A DNA stretch of 64,000 nt from Chitinophaga parva (GCF_003071345.1 NZ_QCYK01000001.1:186001-250000), one strand, 5' to 3'. Shown: positions 47,029-55,950, numbered from the stretch's first letter. Numbers and translations: made by a program. Notes: a model not told the origin generated them from the sequence alone.

Positions 47029-47697
47029 ATGCATATACGACACGTACTTCCGGCTTTATTGCTCCTTTTTACACTGGGCGCCTGCCAGCAAGCGCCCCAG
47101 GCAGATGTTGCATCTGTGACCACGGCCCAGGCTGTGGCCCCTACGGAAGGCGCCCGCCTTACGCTGGACACGGCCCACAGCCAGGTGGAATGGGTGGGCA
47201 CCAAGCCTACCGGCAAGCACCATGGCCGTTTTAAACTGAGCAGCGGTACCCTTTACATGACGGCAGACAGCGTAAGCGGCGGCCATTTTGTGATCAATAT
47301 GCGGTCACTGGAGAACATAGACCTGCTGTCAGATACGACCATGAAAAACAAACTGGAAAGTGAGCTGAAAGGCTCCCAGTTCCTGGATGTGAACCAGTTT
47401 CCCGAGGCTACGTTCGATGTTACGGGCATCAGCCGCTGCCTGCCGGGCAACGGGGATGGGCTGATCATGAAAGACGCCACTCATATTGTAAAAGGCAACC
47501 TTACCATCCGCCAGGTAACCAAGAACATTAGCTTCCCCGTGAAAATAGACATTGCCAAACAGCACGTGATCACGGATGCGAACTTCAACATTGACCGTAC
47601 GCTCTGGGGCATGACCTACCGCACGGATAAGTCCATGCAGGATAAACTGATCAATGCAACGGTGAATATCTCCCTGCACATTGTGGCCAACCGTTAG
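47029..47697 (+). CDS. YceI family lipoprotein
   Basis: 222 residues with lipobox LGAC (Cys19) and the YceI lipocalin-like beta-barrel (LDTAHSQVEWVGTKPTGKHH, FNIDRTLWGMTYR). YceI proteins bind polyisoprenoids, such as ubiquinone-like lipids, in the periplasm. The start at 47029 (MHIRHVLPAL) puts the signal peptide first. A good terminator follows. Function beyond lipid binding is unknown. Confidence 0.9.
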   Translation: MHIRHVLPALLLLFTLGACQQAPQADVASVTTAQAVAPTEGARLTLDTAHSQVEWVGTKPTGKHHGRFKLSSGTLYMTADSVSGGHFVINMRSLENIDLLSDTTMKNKLESELKGSQFLDVNQFPEATFDVTGISRCLPGNGDGLIMKDATHIVKGNLTIRQVTKNISFPVKIDIAKQHVITDANFNIDRTLWGMTYRTDKSMQDKLINATVNISLHIVANR

Positions 47698-47718
47698 GCC
47701 GGTGCAGCATTACAGCAA

Positions 47719-47769
47719 GAGGCTACAGGTTTTCCCTGCAGAGGGACGGCCTGTAGCCTTCCTGTTTTT
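47719..47769 (+). terminator. Terminator after yceI-like gene
   Basis: Stem GGCTACAGG / CCTGTAGCC with a 20-nt loop, followed by TTCCTGTTTTT. Confidence 0.75.
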
Positions 47770-47913
47770 AGAAAGCTTTGTTAAATCCTTGCGGGGAAAG
47801 GGTTTCCGCCCGGTTCAATTTATGCACAGGGCTTGGCAGATACAATAATTTATTTAAATTTATAATACACGTTATGAACCTACACCTTAACCAATAACCA
47901 AGGAAAGGCAAAT

Positions 47914-49728
47914 GTGTCTTCACCTAACAATCAAAACATGCATCAACCCGAACGATTATTTGATGTAACCGCCTTCCAGCAGGAACATTTCCCGAAAGAA
48001 GATATGCTGGCGGCAAAAGTGAACGGAGCCTGGGTAAAACATAGCACACAATCTGTGATTGACCAGGTGAACAAACTCAGTTCCGGCCTGCTGCAACTGG
48101 GCATTGGCCCCGGCGATCTAACGCCGGAAGGGCAGGATAAGATCAGCATCATTTCCCAGAACCGGCCGGAGTGGATCATGGCCGACCTGGCCGCCCAGCA
48201 AATTGGCGCCGTGGTAACGCCCCTCTACCCTACCATTTCCGAGCATGAAATAGAATTTATGCTCACGGATGCACAGGTGAAGATCGCTTTTGTAAGTGAT
48301 AAAGGCATTTACGAAAAAATAGCCCCCCTGCTGGGTAAAGTGCCCTCCCTCCAGCACGTTTTCTCTTTTGATAAAATAGAAGGCGTACGCCACTGGAGCG
48401 AGGTGGCTGCTATGGCGCAAGACAGCGACCAGCCTAAGATCCAGGCCATCAGGGATAAGATCACCCCGGAGCACCTGGTGTCTATCATCTATACCTCCGG
48501 CACTACCGGTACGCCCAAAGGCGTGATGCTCACTCATCATAACGTGATGAGCAACATTGAAGCCTGCCAGCCTTACCTGCCGGTGAACCCGGACGCCCGC
48601 GCCCTGAGCTTTTTACCGCTCAATCACATTTTTGAGCGCATGGTGTCTTATCTCTTTATCCGCGCCGGTGTAACCATTTACTACGCAGAAAATATGGACA
48701 CCATTGCAGACAACCTGCGCGAGGTAAAGCCCACCATTTTCACCACCGTGCCCCGCCTGCTGGAAAAAGTATATGAAAAAATCATGTCCAAAGGCCTGGA
48801 GCTGAAAGGCATTAAACGCGCCTTGTTCTTCTGGGCGGTGAACCTGGGCAAGGAATACGAGATCAACAAACCGCTGGGCGGCTGGTATAAATTCCAGTTG
48901 TCCATTGCCAATAAACTGGTGTTCAGCAAGTGGCGGGAAGCCCTGGGCGGGCGTGTACAGGCTATTGTAACAGGTGCTGCCGCCTGCCAGGTACGGCTGC
49001 TGCGCATCTTCACCTCCGCCGGCATTCCCATTCTGGAAGGATATGGCCTTACTGAAACGTCTCCTGTGATCAGTGTGAACCGCTTCCAGGTGGAGGACCG
49101 CATGTTTGGCACCGTGGGCCCCATTATCAGCAACGTGGAAGTAAAGATCGCGGAAGACGGGGAGATCCTTTGCAAGGGGCCTAACATCACGAAAGGTTAT
49201 TACAAACGCCCCGACCTTACAGATGCAGCTATCACGGACGGTGGCTGGTTCCATACCGGCGACATCGGCATCCTGGTGGACAACAAATTCCTGAAGATCA
49301 CGGACCGTAAAAAGGAACTGTTCAAAACCTCCGGCGGCAAGTTTGTGGCACCCCAGCCGATTGAGAACAAGTTCCGCGAGTCTATTTATATCGAGCAACT
49401 GATGGTGGTGGGAGAAGACCGTAAATTTACCGGGGCGCTCATTGTACCGTCTTTCCACAACCTGAAAGACTGGTTCCAGAAAAAGGGGCTGCCCTGGCCG
49501 GGCAACGAGCAGGCGGTGACCATGCCGGAAGTGCAGGCACTGTACCAGCAAACGGTGGATAGGTATAACCAGTTCTTCAGCCACATAGAGCAGGTAAAAA
49601 AGTTCCGCCTGCTGGCCAATGAGTGGACGGTAGACACCGGTGAGATGACGCCTACCCTGAAACTGAAGCGCAAAGTGATCCAGGAGAAGTATAAGAACGA
49701 GATTGAGCAGATTTATGCCCAGGCGTAG
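47914..49728 (+). CDS. Long-chain acyl-CoA synthetase (AMP-forming)
   Basis: 604 residues, ANL superfamily. Adenylate-forming P-loop IIYTSGTTGTPKGVMLTH, the VPRLLEKVYEKI segment, YGLTETSPVIS and GWFHTGDIGIL are all visible, plus the C-terminal DRKKELFKTSGGKFVAP and LTPTLKLKRKVI, as in long-chain fatty acid ligases (FadD15-like). It activates fatty acids to acyl-CoA. A GTG start at 47914, with AAGGAAAGG 5 bp upstream, fits; the ATG at 47938 is an alternative. It is followed by tRNA-Arg. Confidence 0.92.
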   Translation: MSSPNNQNMHQPERLFDVTAFQQEHFPKEDMLAAKVNGAWVKHSTQSVIDQVNKLSSGLLQLGIGPGDLTPEGQDKISIISQNRPEWIMADLAAQQIGAVVTPLYPTISEHEIEFMLTDAQVKIAFVSDKGIYEKIAPLLGKVPSLQHVFSFDKIEGVRHWSEVAAMAQDSDQPKIQAIRDKITPEHLVSIIYTSGTTGTPKGVMLTHHNVMSNIEACQPYLPVNPDARALSFLPLNHIFERMVSYLFIRAGVTIYYAENMDTIADNLREVKPTIFTTVPRLLEKVYEKIMSKGLELKGIKRALFFWAVNLGKEYEINKPLGGWYKFQLSIANKLVFSKWREALGGRVQAIVTGAAACQVRLLRIFTSAGIPILEGYGLTETSPVISVNRFQVEDRMFGTVGPIISNVEVKIAEDGEILCKGPNITKGYYKRPDLTDAAITDGGWFHTGDIGILVDNKFLKITDRKKELFKTSGGKFVAPQPIENKFRESIYIEQLMVVGEDRKFTGALIVPSFHNLKDWFQKKGLPWPGNEQAVTMPEVQALYQQTVDRYNQFFSHIEQVKKFRLLANEWTVDTGEMTPTLKLKRKVIQEKYKNEIEQIYAQA

Positions 49729-49789
49729 GGATATTTTGGTAAAAACGTGTATTTTTGCCGGCCTTCCCGGGTAACCAGGGGAGGGAATT

Positions 49790-49861
49790 GGCCCGGTAGT
49801 TCAATGGATAGAATAGGAGTTTCCTAAACTCTAGATACAAGTTCGATCCTTGTCCGGGCTA
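49790..49861 (+). tRNA. tRNA-Arg (anticodon CCT)
   Basis: 72 nt folds as a standard cloverleaf: acceptor GGCCCGG / CCGGGCT, D arm GTTC / GAAT, anticodon stem GGAGT / ACTCT with loop TTCCTAA (CCT at 49823-49825) and T arm ACAAG TTCGATC CTTGT. The CCA end is not encoded. It reads AGG codons. Confidence 0.96.
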
Positions 49862-49871
49862 CGGAAAATAG

Positions 49872-49906
49872 AAAGGCAATGCTCATTCAACGGGCATTGC
49901 CTTTTT
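49872..49906 (+). terminator. Terminator of tRNA-Arg
   Basis: Stem AAAGGCAATGC / GCATTGCCTTT followed by TT, 10 bp past the tRNA end. Confidence 0.9.
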
Positions 49907-50094
49907 GCATATAGCCTCAATACCTAAAGGGGAATCTTGGCGCTAAGACTTCTATCCCGGATGATTGGCTTAAATTTCATAAATTCAATATCCCGGCCCC
50001 TGTTTTACTAAAGTAGATACCCTGTAGATAACCAATCTATACCACCCTAAAATTTGTTTATGATTGTTATTGTAAAAAAGCGCGATGTGATTTA

Positions 50095-50988
50095 ATGCCA
50101 CTTTTCTCACCCGGGAGTATTTCTGATGTATTATTCAAACTGGAAATGGATAAGATTAAATACATAATGGTTACAAACTGGGATGGTCATTGGGACAAGT
50201 TTAAATCCCCGGTTCCAGGCGTGCAAAGCACCTTATTTACACAAAGCATGATTAAAGACCCAGCCCTTGCAAAGGGGCCATGGGAAAGAAAGGTGCCTAC
50301 GTTATTTATTAAAAAAGACAGGCACAATAACTTTGAAAGGGCCTGGCGTGGTATTGCCGATAACTTTGCGCCAGACATTTACAAAGACCAACCTGCAGTA
50401 CGATTTGAAGTGCTTTTGCAGGAAGAAGTAGTATGCCCTCTTGATATACAAAGTCATCGTGTCGGCTGGCATTTGAATAAGACAGGTTTCCCTTTGGCAA
50501 CAGTAGCCGAAACGGGTTTGTTAAGGCCTCCCTTCTTTTCAAAAATGCAAAATTGTTCCTGGAATGATTTTGAACAATACTGTTTTTATCTGCTCCGCAG
50601 CATTGGCATAAATGACCTCCATACGATTGCTCAACAATCACAGAAAGGCCAGGCAGACGGGTTCTTTGACCTTCCCTACTTAAGTGTCATTTAAGATGCA
50701 ACAATAGATACAGACTTTTTGACAACGAAGGATCAACAGATCAAAAACTACATCAACCAATTAAGTGCGGAGAAAATAAATTATCAATACAAGACGTACA
50801 CCATAAAAGATAAGCCCAAGCAGGTCTGGCTGATTACACGGGGCCCAAAAGTGTCTGCAATAGGAACGGTGGATCACATTAAGATCAAAGAGGTCCCCTA
50901 CACAAAACTTATTGAGATCTATGATATGCGCCTTTCAGAAGAAATTGGCACGGATGAATTGACAGACCTCTTAAAAGATTTAAAGTAA
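50095..50988 (+). pseudogene. Unknown gene broken by one in-frame TAA (nuclease-like by weak motifs)
   Basis: Two stretches of 199 and about 97 codons lie in one frame, parted only by TAA at 50692-50694. Read through the stop, the text around it is PYLSVI-stop-DATIDTDFLTTKD, where a Tyr (TAT) would restore a natural strand ending VIYDAT. So the gene was probably about 297 codons with a TAT to TAA change. The part ADGFF ... VI(Y)DAT ... KQVWLITRG resembles the spacing of PD-(D/E)XK-type nucleases, but I do not recognise the family with certainty. The DNA is visibly AT-richer than neighbours and lies next to tRNA-Arg, a classical integration point, so horizontal origin is likely. Real translation of the 89-codon second part (ttg at 50719) is unproven. 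Confidence 0.72.
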
Positions 50989-51049
50989 GCGCTACCGGTG
51001 CAGGGCAAGCGATCTACAATATCTCCCACCCTCATCCGTCTCCCCTTAC

Positions 51050-51964
51050 ATGCACATCAAACAATACACGCCCGCCCGCTTCACCGCCACCTTTATGCCC
51101 TCCCGGGAGCTCTCCGCCCAGCTCCGGGGCGATACCTCCCAATTTTTCATCCTCCCCCTGGAAGCCATGTACCAGCATGTACACGCGGCCGTACCGCCCA
51201 GCAAAGGCACATCCCACAACTGCCTGCTCCTCACGGAAGGCAGCGCCAGCATGCAGGTAGGTGGCGGCCACTATACGATCCACCCCGGCGACATCCTCTT
51301 CGTGCCCGCCGGCCAGGTGTTCTCTTTTCCGCATGGCGAAATCAACAAAGGCTATATCCTCAGCTTCCATGACGACTTCCTGCAGGGAAAATACGGCAAT
51401 GCAGACCTGGCCCCATCCTTGTCTTTCCTGCGTGGCTGGGGCCCGCCCTGCATACACCTGGATGAGCAAACCTATCAATTCGTACTGCACATTTTTGAGC
51501 GCATGTGGCAAGCCTATGCCACACACGGCATTCAGCAGCCGGATATCCTGCAACCTTACCTGGTAGCCATGCTCTGCGAGGTAAACCGCGCCGGTGTAAA
51601 TACACAAGCCCTCACAACATCTGCGGCGCACCAACTTGCGCAGCGTTTCACAGCACTGCTGTTTGACAACCTCTCCCGCACACACGCCGTGGCAGACTAC
51701 GCCGCCCTATTGCACGTAAGCCCGGGCCACCTGCACAAAGCCGTGCGTCAAGCCACCGGCAAGCCACCCACCCGCTGGATAGACGAAGCCATCCTCCTCC
51801 AGGCCAAAGCCCTGCTACGGCAATCAGATGCGCCGGTAGCGGAAGTGGCAACCGCCGTAGGTTTGTTGGATCCTTCCTATTTCACACGCCTCTTCAAAAA
51901 GTATGAAGGCATTACCCCCAGCGCTTTCCGCAGGCGGGTCACTGCACCAACAGAAATATCCTGA
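51050..51964 (+). CDS. AraC family transcriptional regulator
   Basis: 304 residues. An N-terminal cupin-like part (about 20-150, HPGDILFVPAGQVFSFPHGE) for effector binding and the C-terminal double HTH (about 200-300: AVADYAALLHVSPGHLHKAV and PVAEVATAVGLLDPSYFTRL). The target is unknown; the small membrane genes just downstream are the nearest candidates, with 53 bp between. Confidence 0.9.
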   Translation: MHIKQYTPARFTATFMPSRELSAQLRGDTSQFFILPLEAMYQHVHAAVPPSKGTSHNCLLLTEGSASMQVGGGHYTIHPGDILFVPAGQVFSFPHGEINKGYILSFHDDFLQGKYGNADLAPSLSFLRGWGPPCIHLDEQTYQFVLHIFERMWQAYATHGIQQPDILQPYLVAMLCEVNRAGVNTQALTTSAAHQLAQRFTALLFDNLSRTHAVADYAALLHVSPGHLHKAVRQATGKPPTRWIDEAILLQAKALLRQSDAPVAEVATAVGLLDPSYFTRLFKKYEGITPSAFRRRVTAPTEIS

Positions 51965-52017
51965 AACAGGCGGGTTTTGTCCTGCTGGCAGCGGGCTATC
52001 CATCGCAGCTTTGCAGC

Positions 52018-52482
52018 ATGTACGTATTCCTGCTTTTCTTACACAATGCGCTTCGCTGGCTGGTACTTGCCAGCCTTGTTACGGTCTGCTGGCGGGGTTT
52101 CCGGGGTTGGTGGGGCCGCAGATCTTTTACCGCACTGGATGAACGCATCCGCCATATTACCGCCACCATTGCGCACTGCCAGCTGGCGATCGGTTACATT
52201 CTTTACTTCAATAGCCCGGTGGTGGCCTATTTCCGGGCGCATGCAAACGAGGCACTTCCCTCCTTTGCATTCCGTTTCTTTGGCATTATTCATATTGCGT
52301 TGATGACATTGGCCGTCATCGTGATCACCATCGGCGCCTCCATTGCGAAGCGCCGGCAGGAGGATGCAGCCAGGTTCCGCATCATGGCCATCTGTTGCAC
52401 GCTGGCATTGCTGATCATCTTTTGCGCTATTCCCTGGCCATTCTCCCCGCTGGCACAGCGGCCTTACTTCAGAAACTTTTAA
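52018..52482 (+). CDS. Four-helix membrane protein, cytochrome b-like
   Basis: 154 residues with four hydrophobic helices. The start MYVFLLFLHNALRWLVL has the HNALRW pattern seen in short membrane proteins often labelled cytochrome b in Bacteroidota; possible haem ligands are the conserved His residues in the first, second and third helices (His9, and the HCQLAIGY and FGIIHIALM segments). Haem binding is not proven. It lies 3 bp before the DUF3817 gene, so they are translated together. Confidence 0.65.
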   Translation: MYVFLLFLHNALRWLVLASLVTVCWRGFRGWWGRRSFTALDERIRHITATIAHCQLAIGYILYFNSPVVAYFRAHANEALPSFAFRFFGIIHIALMTLAVIVITIGASIAKRRQEDAARFRIMAICCTLALLIIFCAIPWPFSPLAQRPYFRNF

Positions 52483-52485
52483 ACC

Positions 52486-52800
52486 ATGAAATATCTGTCT
52501 ACCAAGATCGGGCGGCTGCGGCTCATTGCCTTGCTGGAAGGTTTGTCGTTGCTGGTACTTACCGGCATCGCCGTGCCCATGAAATATGCCTGGCATGATC
52601 CCTCGCTCGTAAAAGCCTTGGGCCCGGTGCATGGCCTGCTCTTCCTTTTCTTCGTGATCAATACCATCAGCGTGGGCATTGAATACGGCTGGAAATTCAA
52701 ACAAACCACCTGGAAGGTGTTGCTGGCCTGCATCATCCCATTCGGCACATTTTACATCGACTACACCATCCTGCGCCGCATGCCCCCAAAGGAAGCATGA
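52486..52800 (+). CDS. DUF3817 membrane protein
   Basis: 104 residues with three helices; the segment RLRLIALLEGLSLLVLTGIA followed by LGPVHGLLFLFFV is the DUF3817 pattern. The family function is unknown. It follows the cytochrome b-like gene by 3 bp and precedes a Crp-type regulator by 31 bp; the group looks like one transcription unit. Confidence 0.85.
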   Translation: MKYLSTKIGRLRLIALLEGLSLLVLTGIAVPMKYAWHDPSLVKALGPVHGLLFLFFVINTISVGIEYGWKFKQTTWKVLLACIIPFGTFYIDYTILRRMPPKEA

Positions 52801-52831
52801 ACACCGCTTATTTATTCGTTATTTTAGTGGT

Positions 52832-53407
52832 ATGTTACCGCCCTTATTACAAGACCAGATGGCCCTGGATCCGGCCACCCGCGAGCGGTACTCCGCCCTG
52901 TTCCACCAACAAACGGTACCCGCACGCACGGTGCTGCTACAGGAAGGGCAGGTATCGCAGCGGGCTTACTTCATTATAAAAGGCTGTCTCCGCGTGTGGG
53001 TCAACCACCAGGGACGGGAGCTTACCTGCCAGTTCTTTTTTGAGGGAGAAGGCGTGTCTTCTATTGAAAGCTTCCGCGCGCAAAAACCCAGTGAATACAC
53101 GATTGAAAGCATTGAAGCCTGTGAGTTATACTGGATCCACCGGGAAGATTTTATCCGCATACAGCAGGAGCAGCAACACAACGTAGTCTTCCTGCAACAA
53201 TACATAGAAGTCATTTATAAACGCCAGGTGCACTACATGCACTTGTTCTTTTCCTTTATCCGTCATACACCGGCGGAACGCTACCAGCGGCTCATGAAAG
53301 AGCGGCCGGATATCATTATGCGGGTGCCGCAACATTATATTGCCTCTTACCTGGGCATTACACCAGTGTCATTGAGCCGCATCCGCAACAAGTTGCTGCG
53401 GTCGTGA
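52832..53407 (+). CDS. Crp/Fnr family transcriptional regulator
   Basis: 191 residues: a cyclic-nucleotide-binding-like beta roll (about 15-120, LLQEGQVSQRAYFIIKGCLR) and a C-terminal HTH (PQHYIASYLGITPVSLSRIRN). This Bacteroidota-type Crp protein lacks clear cAMP-binding residues, so its signal is unknown. The start at 52832 is the first in-frame Met without overlap of the gene before; a longer frame opens further upstream, within the DUF3817 gene. A terminator follows. Confidence 0.88.
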   Translation: MLPPLLQDQMALDPATRERYSALFHQQTVPARTVLLQEGQVSQRAYFIIKGCLRVWVNHQGRELTCQFFFEGEGVSSIESFRAQKPSEYTIESIEACELYWIHREDFIRIQQEQQHNVVFLQQYIEVIYKRQVHYMHLFFSFIRHTPAERYQRLMKERPDIIMRVPQHYIASYLGITPVSLSRIRNKLLRS

Positions 53408-53425
53408 ATGCTTATTAAATGGTAT

Positions 53426-53466
53426 AAAAAAAGCGGGTGTCCCAGTAAAAGAGACACCCGCTTTTG
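53426..53466. terminator. Bidirectional terminator
   Basis: Stem AAGCGGGTGTC / GACACCCGCTT with A6 before and TTTT after, between convergent crp-like and small acidic-protein genes. Confidence 0.9.
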
Positions 53467-53483
53467 TATGCGTAAGCATTGTT

Positions 53484-53771
53484 TTAAAATTCATCGTCCT
53501 CTTCATCCTCCTCCTCTTCCTCTTCTTCCAGCCATTCCAGGTAGGCATAATACCAATCTTCCAGGTCTTCCAGCAACTGCTGCTTGCCTTCCGGCTTGTC
53601 TTTGAAAAATTCGTCCACGTTATCCAGTTCCTCCACGATGTCAATATAGGCGTGGTCTTCATCTTCCTCCACCCGCTTGGCAAAGAACCGGGGCGGCTCC
53701 GTGTGGAAGATGTACTCATTCTCCGGATCAGTTACCGGATCATCTGCGATCATAAACTTGGGTAATGCCAT
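53484..53771 (-). CDS. Small acidic protein of unknown function
   Basis: 95 residues with a C-terminal run of acidic residues (EEEEEEEDEEDDEF) and a helix LLEDLEDWYYAYLEWLEEE before it. The N-terminal MALPKFMIADDPVTDPEN is structured. No domain recognised. Similar short acidic proteins occur in Chitinophagaceae, but I cannot assign a role. It stands alone. Confidence 0.65.
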   Translation of the reverse strand: MALPKFMIADDPVTDPENEYIFHTEPPRFFAKRVEEDEDHAYIDIVEELDNVDEFFKDKPEGKQQLLEDLEDWYYAYLEWLEEEEEEEDEEDDEF

Positions 53772-53886
53772 GGTCTTTGTTTTTTGCGGTAAACGAATTT
53801 ATCGATTATCCCGCAACAAAATCCGGTCCATTCCCGCTTTTTCTGCAAGGATGGCAGGCTTGGCTTTAGCGCGGCAAGCATGCACT

Positions 53887-54537
53887 TTAATCCGCCGGGA
53901 TAAACGCCACTTCCCCCAGGACCAGCATAGACATTTTTATCACGATGCTCGCAGGTATACGTCCATCTTTCACCCGCAGCGTGCGGGTTTCATAACCAAC
54001 AGCGCTCACTGTGAGGCTGAAATGCTTTGGTAGCGCAGCCTCCGGCCGGAGGGTAAAATAGCCTTCCCTGTTTGTCACCGCATGCAGCCGGTGCGATGCA
54101 ACCGACACAATGGCTCCTGGCAGGGCATGTCCTTTTTCATCCACTACGCGGCTCTGCAAGGTGATGCCGGTATCTGCCGGCAGGGGCACCCGGTGCAGTG
54201 TTACTACCTGTACCAATGGTGCGCGGGGTGCAGCGGATAAGGCCATGGGCGCACACAAAACGAAACATGCCGCCAGCGTCCATACGGGCAGCCACGTTTT
54301 ATGCGGACCGGTAGCAGGCAGCAAAGGCGCCGGGATGCTCATTTCCCGGCCTAACTGGCCCGCGCGGAAACGTCCGCAGCCACCGCCGCTTTGGGCCAGC
54401 GCCACCAGTACTTCAGCGTCTGTCATGCCGGTAAAATCTGTTACTGTTTTCTGGCAATTGTTGCAAAAACGGCCCTGTTCCTGTGGCGTCATCGCCGCCC
54501 AGTCTTCATGGCAGGGAGTGGGGATCATTAACTGCAT
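53887..54537 (-). CDS. Four-Cys N-terminal / single TM / regulatory-like domain protein, paralog 1
   Basis: 216 residues. Residues 1-60 hold Cys9, Cys25, Cys28 and Cys54 (PC ... GRFCNNC ... GGGCGRF), spacing C-x15-C-x2-C-x25-C, a candidate zinc site. A membrane segment (about 82-100, VWTLAACFVLCAPMALS) follows, then a CarboxypepD_reg-like beta domain (about 130-205). Topology would put the Cys domain inside and the beta domain outside, like an anti-sigma or sensor, but this is inference. It resembles the next minus-strand gene at 54677-55357. Its start lies in a triplicated junction sequence. Confidence 0.72.
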   Translation of the reverse strand: MQLMIPTPCHEDWAAMTPQEQGRFCNNCQKTVTDFTGMTDAEVLVALAQSGGGCGRFRAGQLGREMSIPAPLLPATGPHKTWLPVWTLAACFVLCAPMALSAAPRAPLVQVVTLHRVPLPADTGITLQSRVVDEKGHALPGAIVSVASHRLHAVTNREGYFTLRPEAALPKHFSLTVSAVGYETRTLRVKDGRIPASIVIKMSMLVLGEVAFIPAD

Positions 54538-54697
54538 ACGTTGCTGGTTTTAATCAATTCGCTTTGTATTGTGACAGGGTGGGGATCGATAATTGCATAC
54601 GCTGCTGGTCTTAATCAATTCGCCTTGTATTGTGGCAGGGAGTGGGGATCAATAGTTGCATATGTTGTTGGTTTTATCAATTCGCTTTTGTATTCCG
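54510..54697. repeat. Triplicated junction: tail of upstream gene plus head of downstream gene
   Basis: GGGATC-anchored units of 61-63 bp occur three times. Read on the minus strand each contains the end NTKAN-like (AATACAA..GCGAATTGAT), a spacer, then ATGCA(A/G)(C/T)TA..GATCCCCAC, the head of the downstream gene. The first two heads run out into stop codons after about 15 and 14 codons; only the third leads into the full gene. Confidence 0.85.
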
Positions 54698-55357
54698 GAA
54701 GCGGAGCTGCAGGTCATCTCCTGCACGGCGCAGGGTTACCGTTACGTGCTGCACATGACGATGATCATCCGACAAGCGCAGGTGAAGCGGCTGGTCCGTC
54801 GTAACGGAAAGTGGCAGTTGCACATAAAAATGTCCCGACGCATCACTGCTTCCAGGTGCATGCTGGCCTTCCACGTTTATCGTTATTCCGTGCAGCGGCT
54901 TTCCCCGTTCATTCACCACTACGCCTGCTAGTACGCGGTAAGGTGCTATTTTCCCCATCATGTACGGCCCCTCCGTGTGGGAAATATTCGCGGGTGCAGC
55001 CGTATCCTGCGCCTGGGAAACTGTTACGTTACTGGCGTGTTGCTGTTGTGCGTGTGCCTCCGGCAATGCCTGCACCAGCAAAAAGGAAGTAAAGGCCGCC
55101 GCTGTTAATACCGGCATTCTGAATGGCGCCCGGTGCGCAGAATGCACTTCCAACGGGCGGTCCAACTGCATGGTGGTAAAACGCCCACAACAATTGCCCC
55201 CTGCATTGCGGATCGCCTCCAATATTTCCCCGTCTGTGAGCTGCGTGAAATCAATGACACGCTGTGTACAACTACCGCAAAACCGGCCATCCCGTACCTG
55301 TGCCATGGCATCCCAGTTTTCATGGCAGGGCAGATCAACATGGAGAAACTGTTTCAT
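54677..55357 (-). CDS. Four-Cys N-terminal / single TM / regulatory-like domain protein, paralog 2
   Basis: 226 residues with Cys11, Cys27, Cys30 and Cys56/57 in the same spacing (PCHENW, GRFCGSC, CCGRF), a membrane segment (about 78-98) and a beta module (about 140-200) with VNERGKPLHGITINVEG. It shares the pattern PCHExW...GRFCxxC...V.DFT..TD.E(I/V)L with the gene at 53887, so both come from duplication. Co-transcription is likely, as it lies upstream on the same strand. No function is known. Confidence 0.72.
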   Translation of the reverse strand: MKQFLHVDLPCHENWDAMAQVRDGRFCGSCTQRVIDFTQLTDGEILEAIRNAGGNCCGRFTTMQLDRPLEVHSAHRAPFRMPVLTAAAFTSFLLVQALPEAHAQQQHASNVTVSQAQDTAAPANISHTEGPYMMGKIAPYRVLAGVVVNERGKPLHGITINVEGQHAPGSSDASGHFYVQLPLSVTTDQPLHLRLSDDHRHVQHVTVTLRRAGDDLQLRFRNTKAN

Positions 55358-55524
55358 CGCAATACATTTTTAAACCAGCGGACCAGCCAGTTATACCCAG
55401 GATGTATACAATGGGATGATTCCATACCGGCGGCACTGCTTTTTTCGTACAAGCCCACCCTTTCAAAAATTTATTTGGCGAAATCAATTACACAATTTAA
55501 TTTTATACAATCGAATTGAACACA

Positions 55525-55950
55525 ATGAAAACATTAAAACTGGAAGATCATCTCTGTTTCACCATCTACGCCCTCTCCCGGCAGATCACCTGCGTGTACC
55601 GGCCGGCCTTGGACGCGCTGGACCTCACCTACCCCCAGTACCTGGTACTGGTGCTGCTCTGGGAGCAGGATGGCCGCAGCGTAAAGGAACTGGGGCAACG
55701 TCTTTACCTGGACAGTGGTACCCTCACTCCTCTGCTCAAACGCCTGGAAGAAAAGCAACTCCTGCACCGCCAGCGCGACCAGCAGGATGAGCGTGTCGTG
55801 AATGTGCACCTCACCACCGCGGGCAAAGCCCTGCAGGAAAAAGCGCCCACCATTACCAACGCGCTGATGGAGAAAATGGACCTTCCCATAGACCAGATCA
55901 TTGCACTGCGCGAACAGCTGGCCACGCTCCTGCAAAGCCTGGAAGCATAG
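55525..55950 (+). CDS. MarR family regulator, OhrR-like
   Basis: 141 residues. Winged-helix core with LGQRLYLDSGTLTPLLKRLEEK (a MarR recognition helix and wing) and Cys15 near the N-terminus (DHLCFTIYALSR), the position of the peroxide-sensing cysteine in OhrR. It would derepress the adjacent ohr gene when organic peroxides oxidise the cysteine. The ATG at 55525 is chosen; a TTG at 55516 is an alternative. Directly after the stop codon lies a 74-bp near-copy of its own 3' end. Confidence 0.85.
   Translation: MKTLKLEDHLCFTIYALSRQITCVYRPALDALDLTYPQYLVLVLLWEQDGRSVKELGQRLYLDSGTLTPLLKRLEEKQLLHRQRDQQDERVVNVHLTTAGKALQEKAPTITNALMEKMDLPIDQIIALREQLATLLQSLEA

Noticed and set aside
47912..47914. ATG at 47912 as start of the acyl-CoA ligase
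   Set aside because: It is in another frame; the GTG at 47914 or ATG at 47938 fits the protein.
49862..50094. Attachment-site repeat of the tRNA-Arg 3' end
   Set aside because: I looked for a second copy of the T-arm/acceptor end downstream to define an island and found none in the window.
50719..50988. Independent 89-codon gene after the broken gene
   Set aside because: It is in the same frame as the preceding part and continues its text; better explained as the 3' part of one gene.
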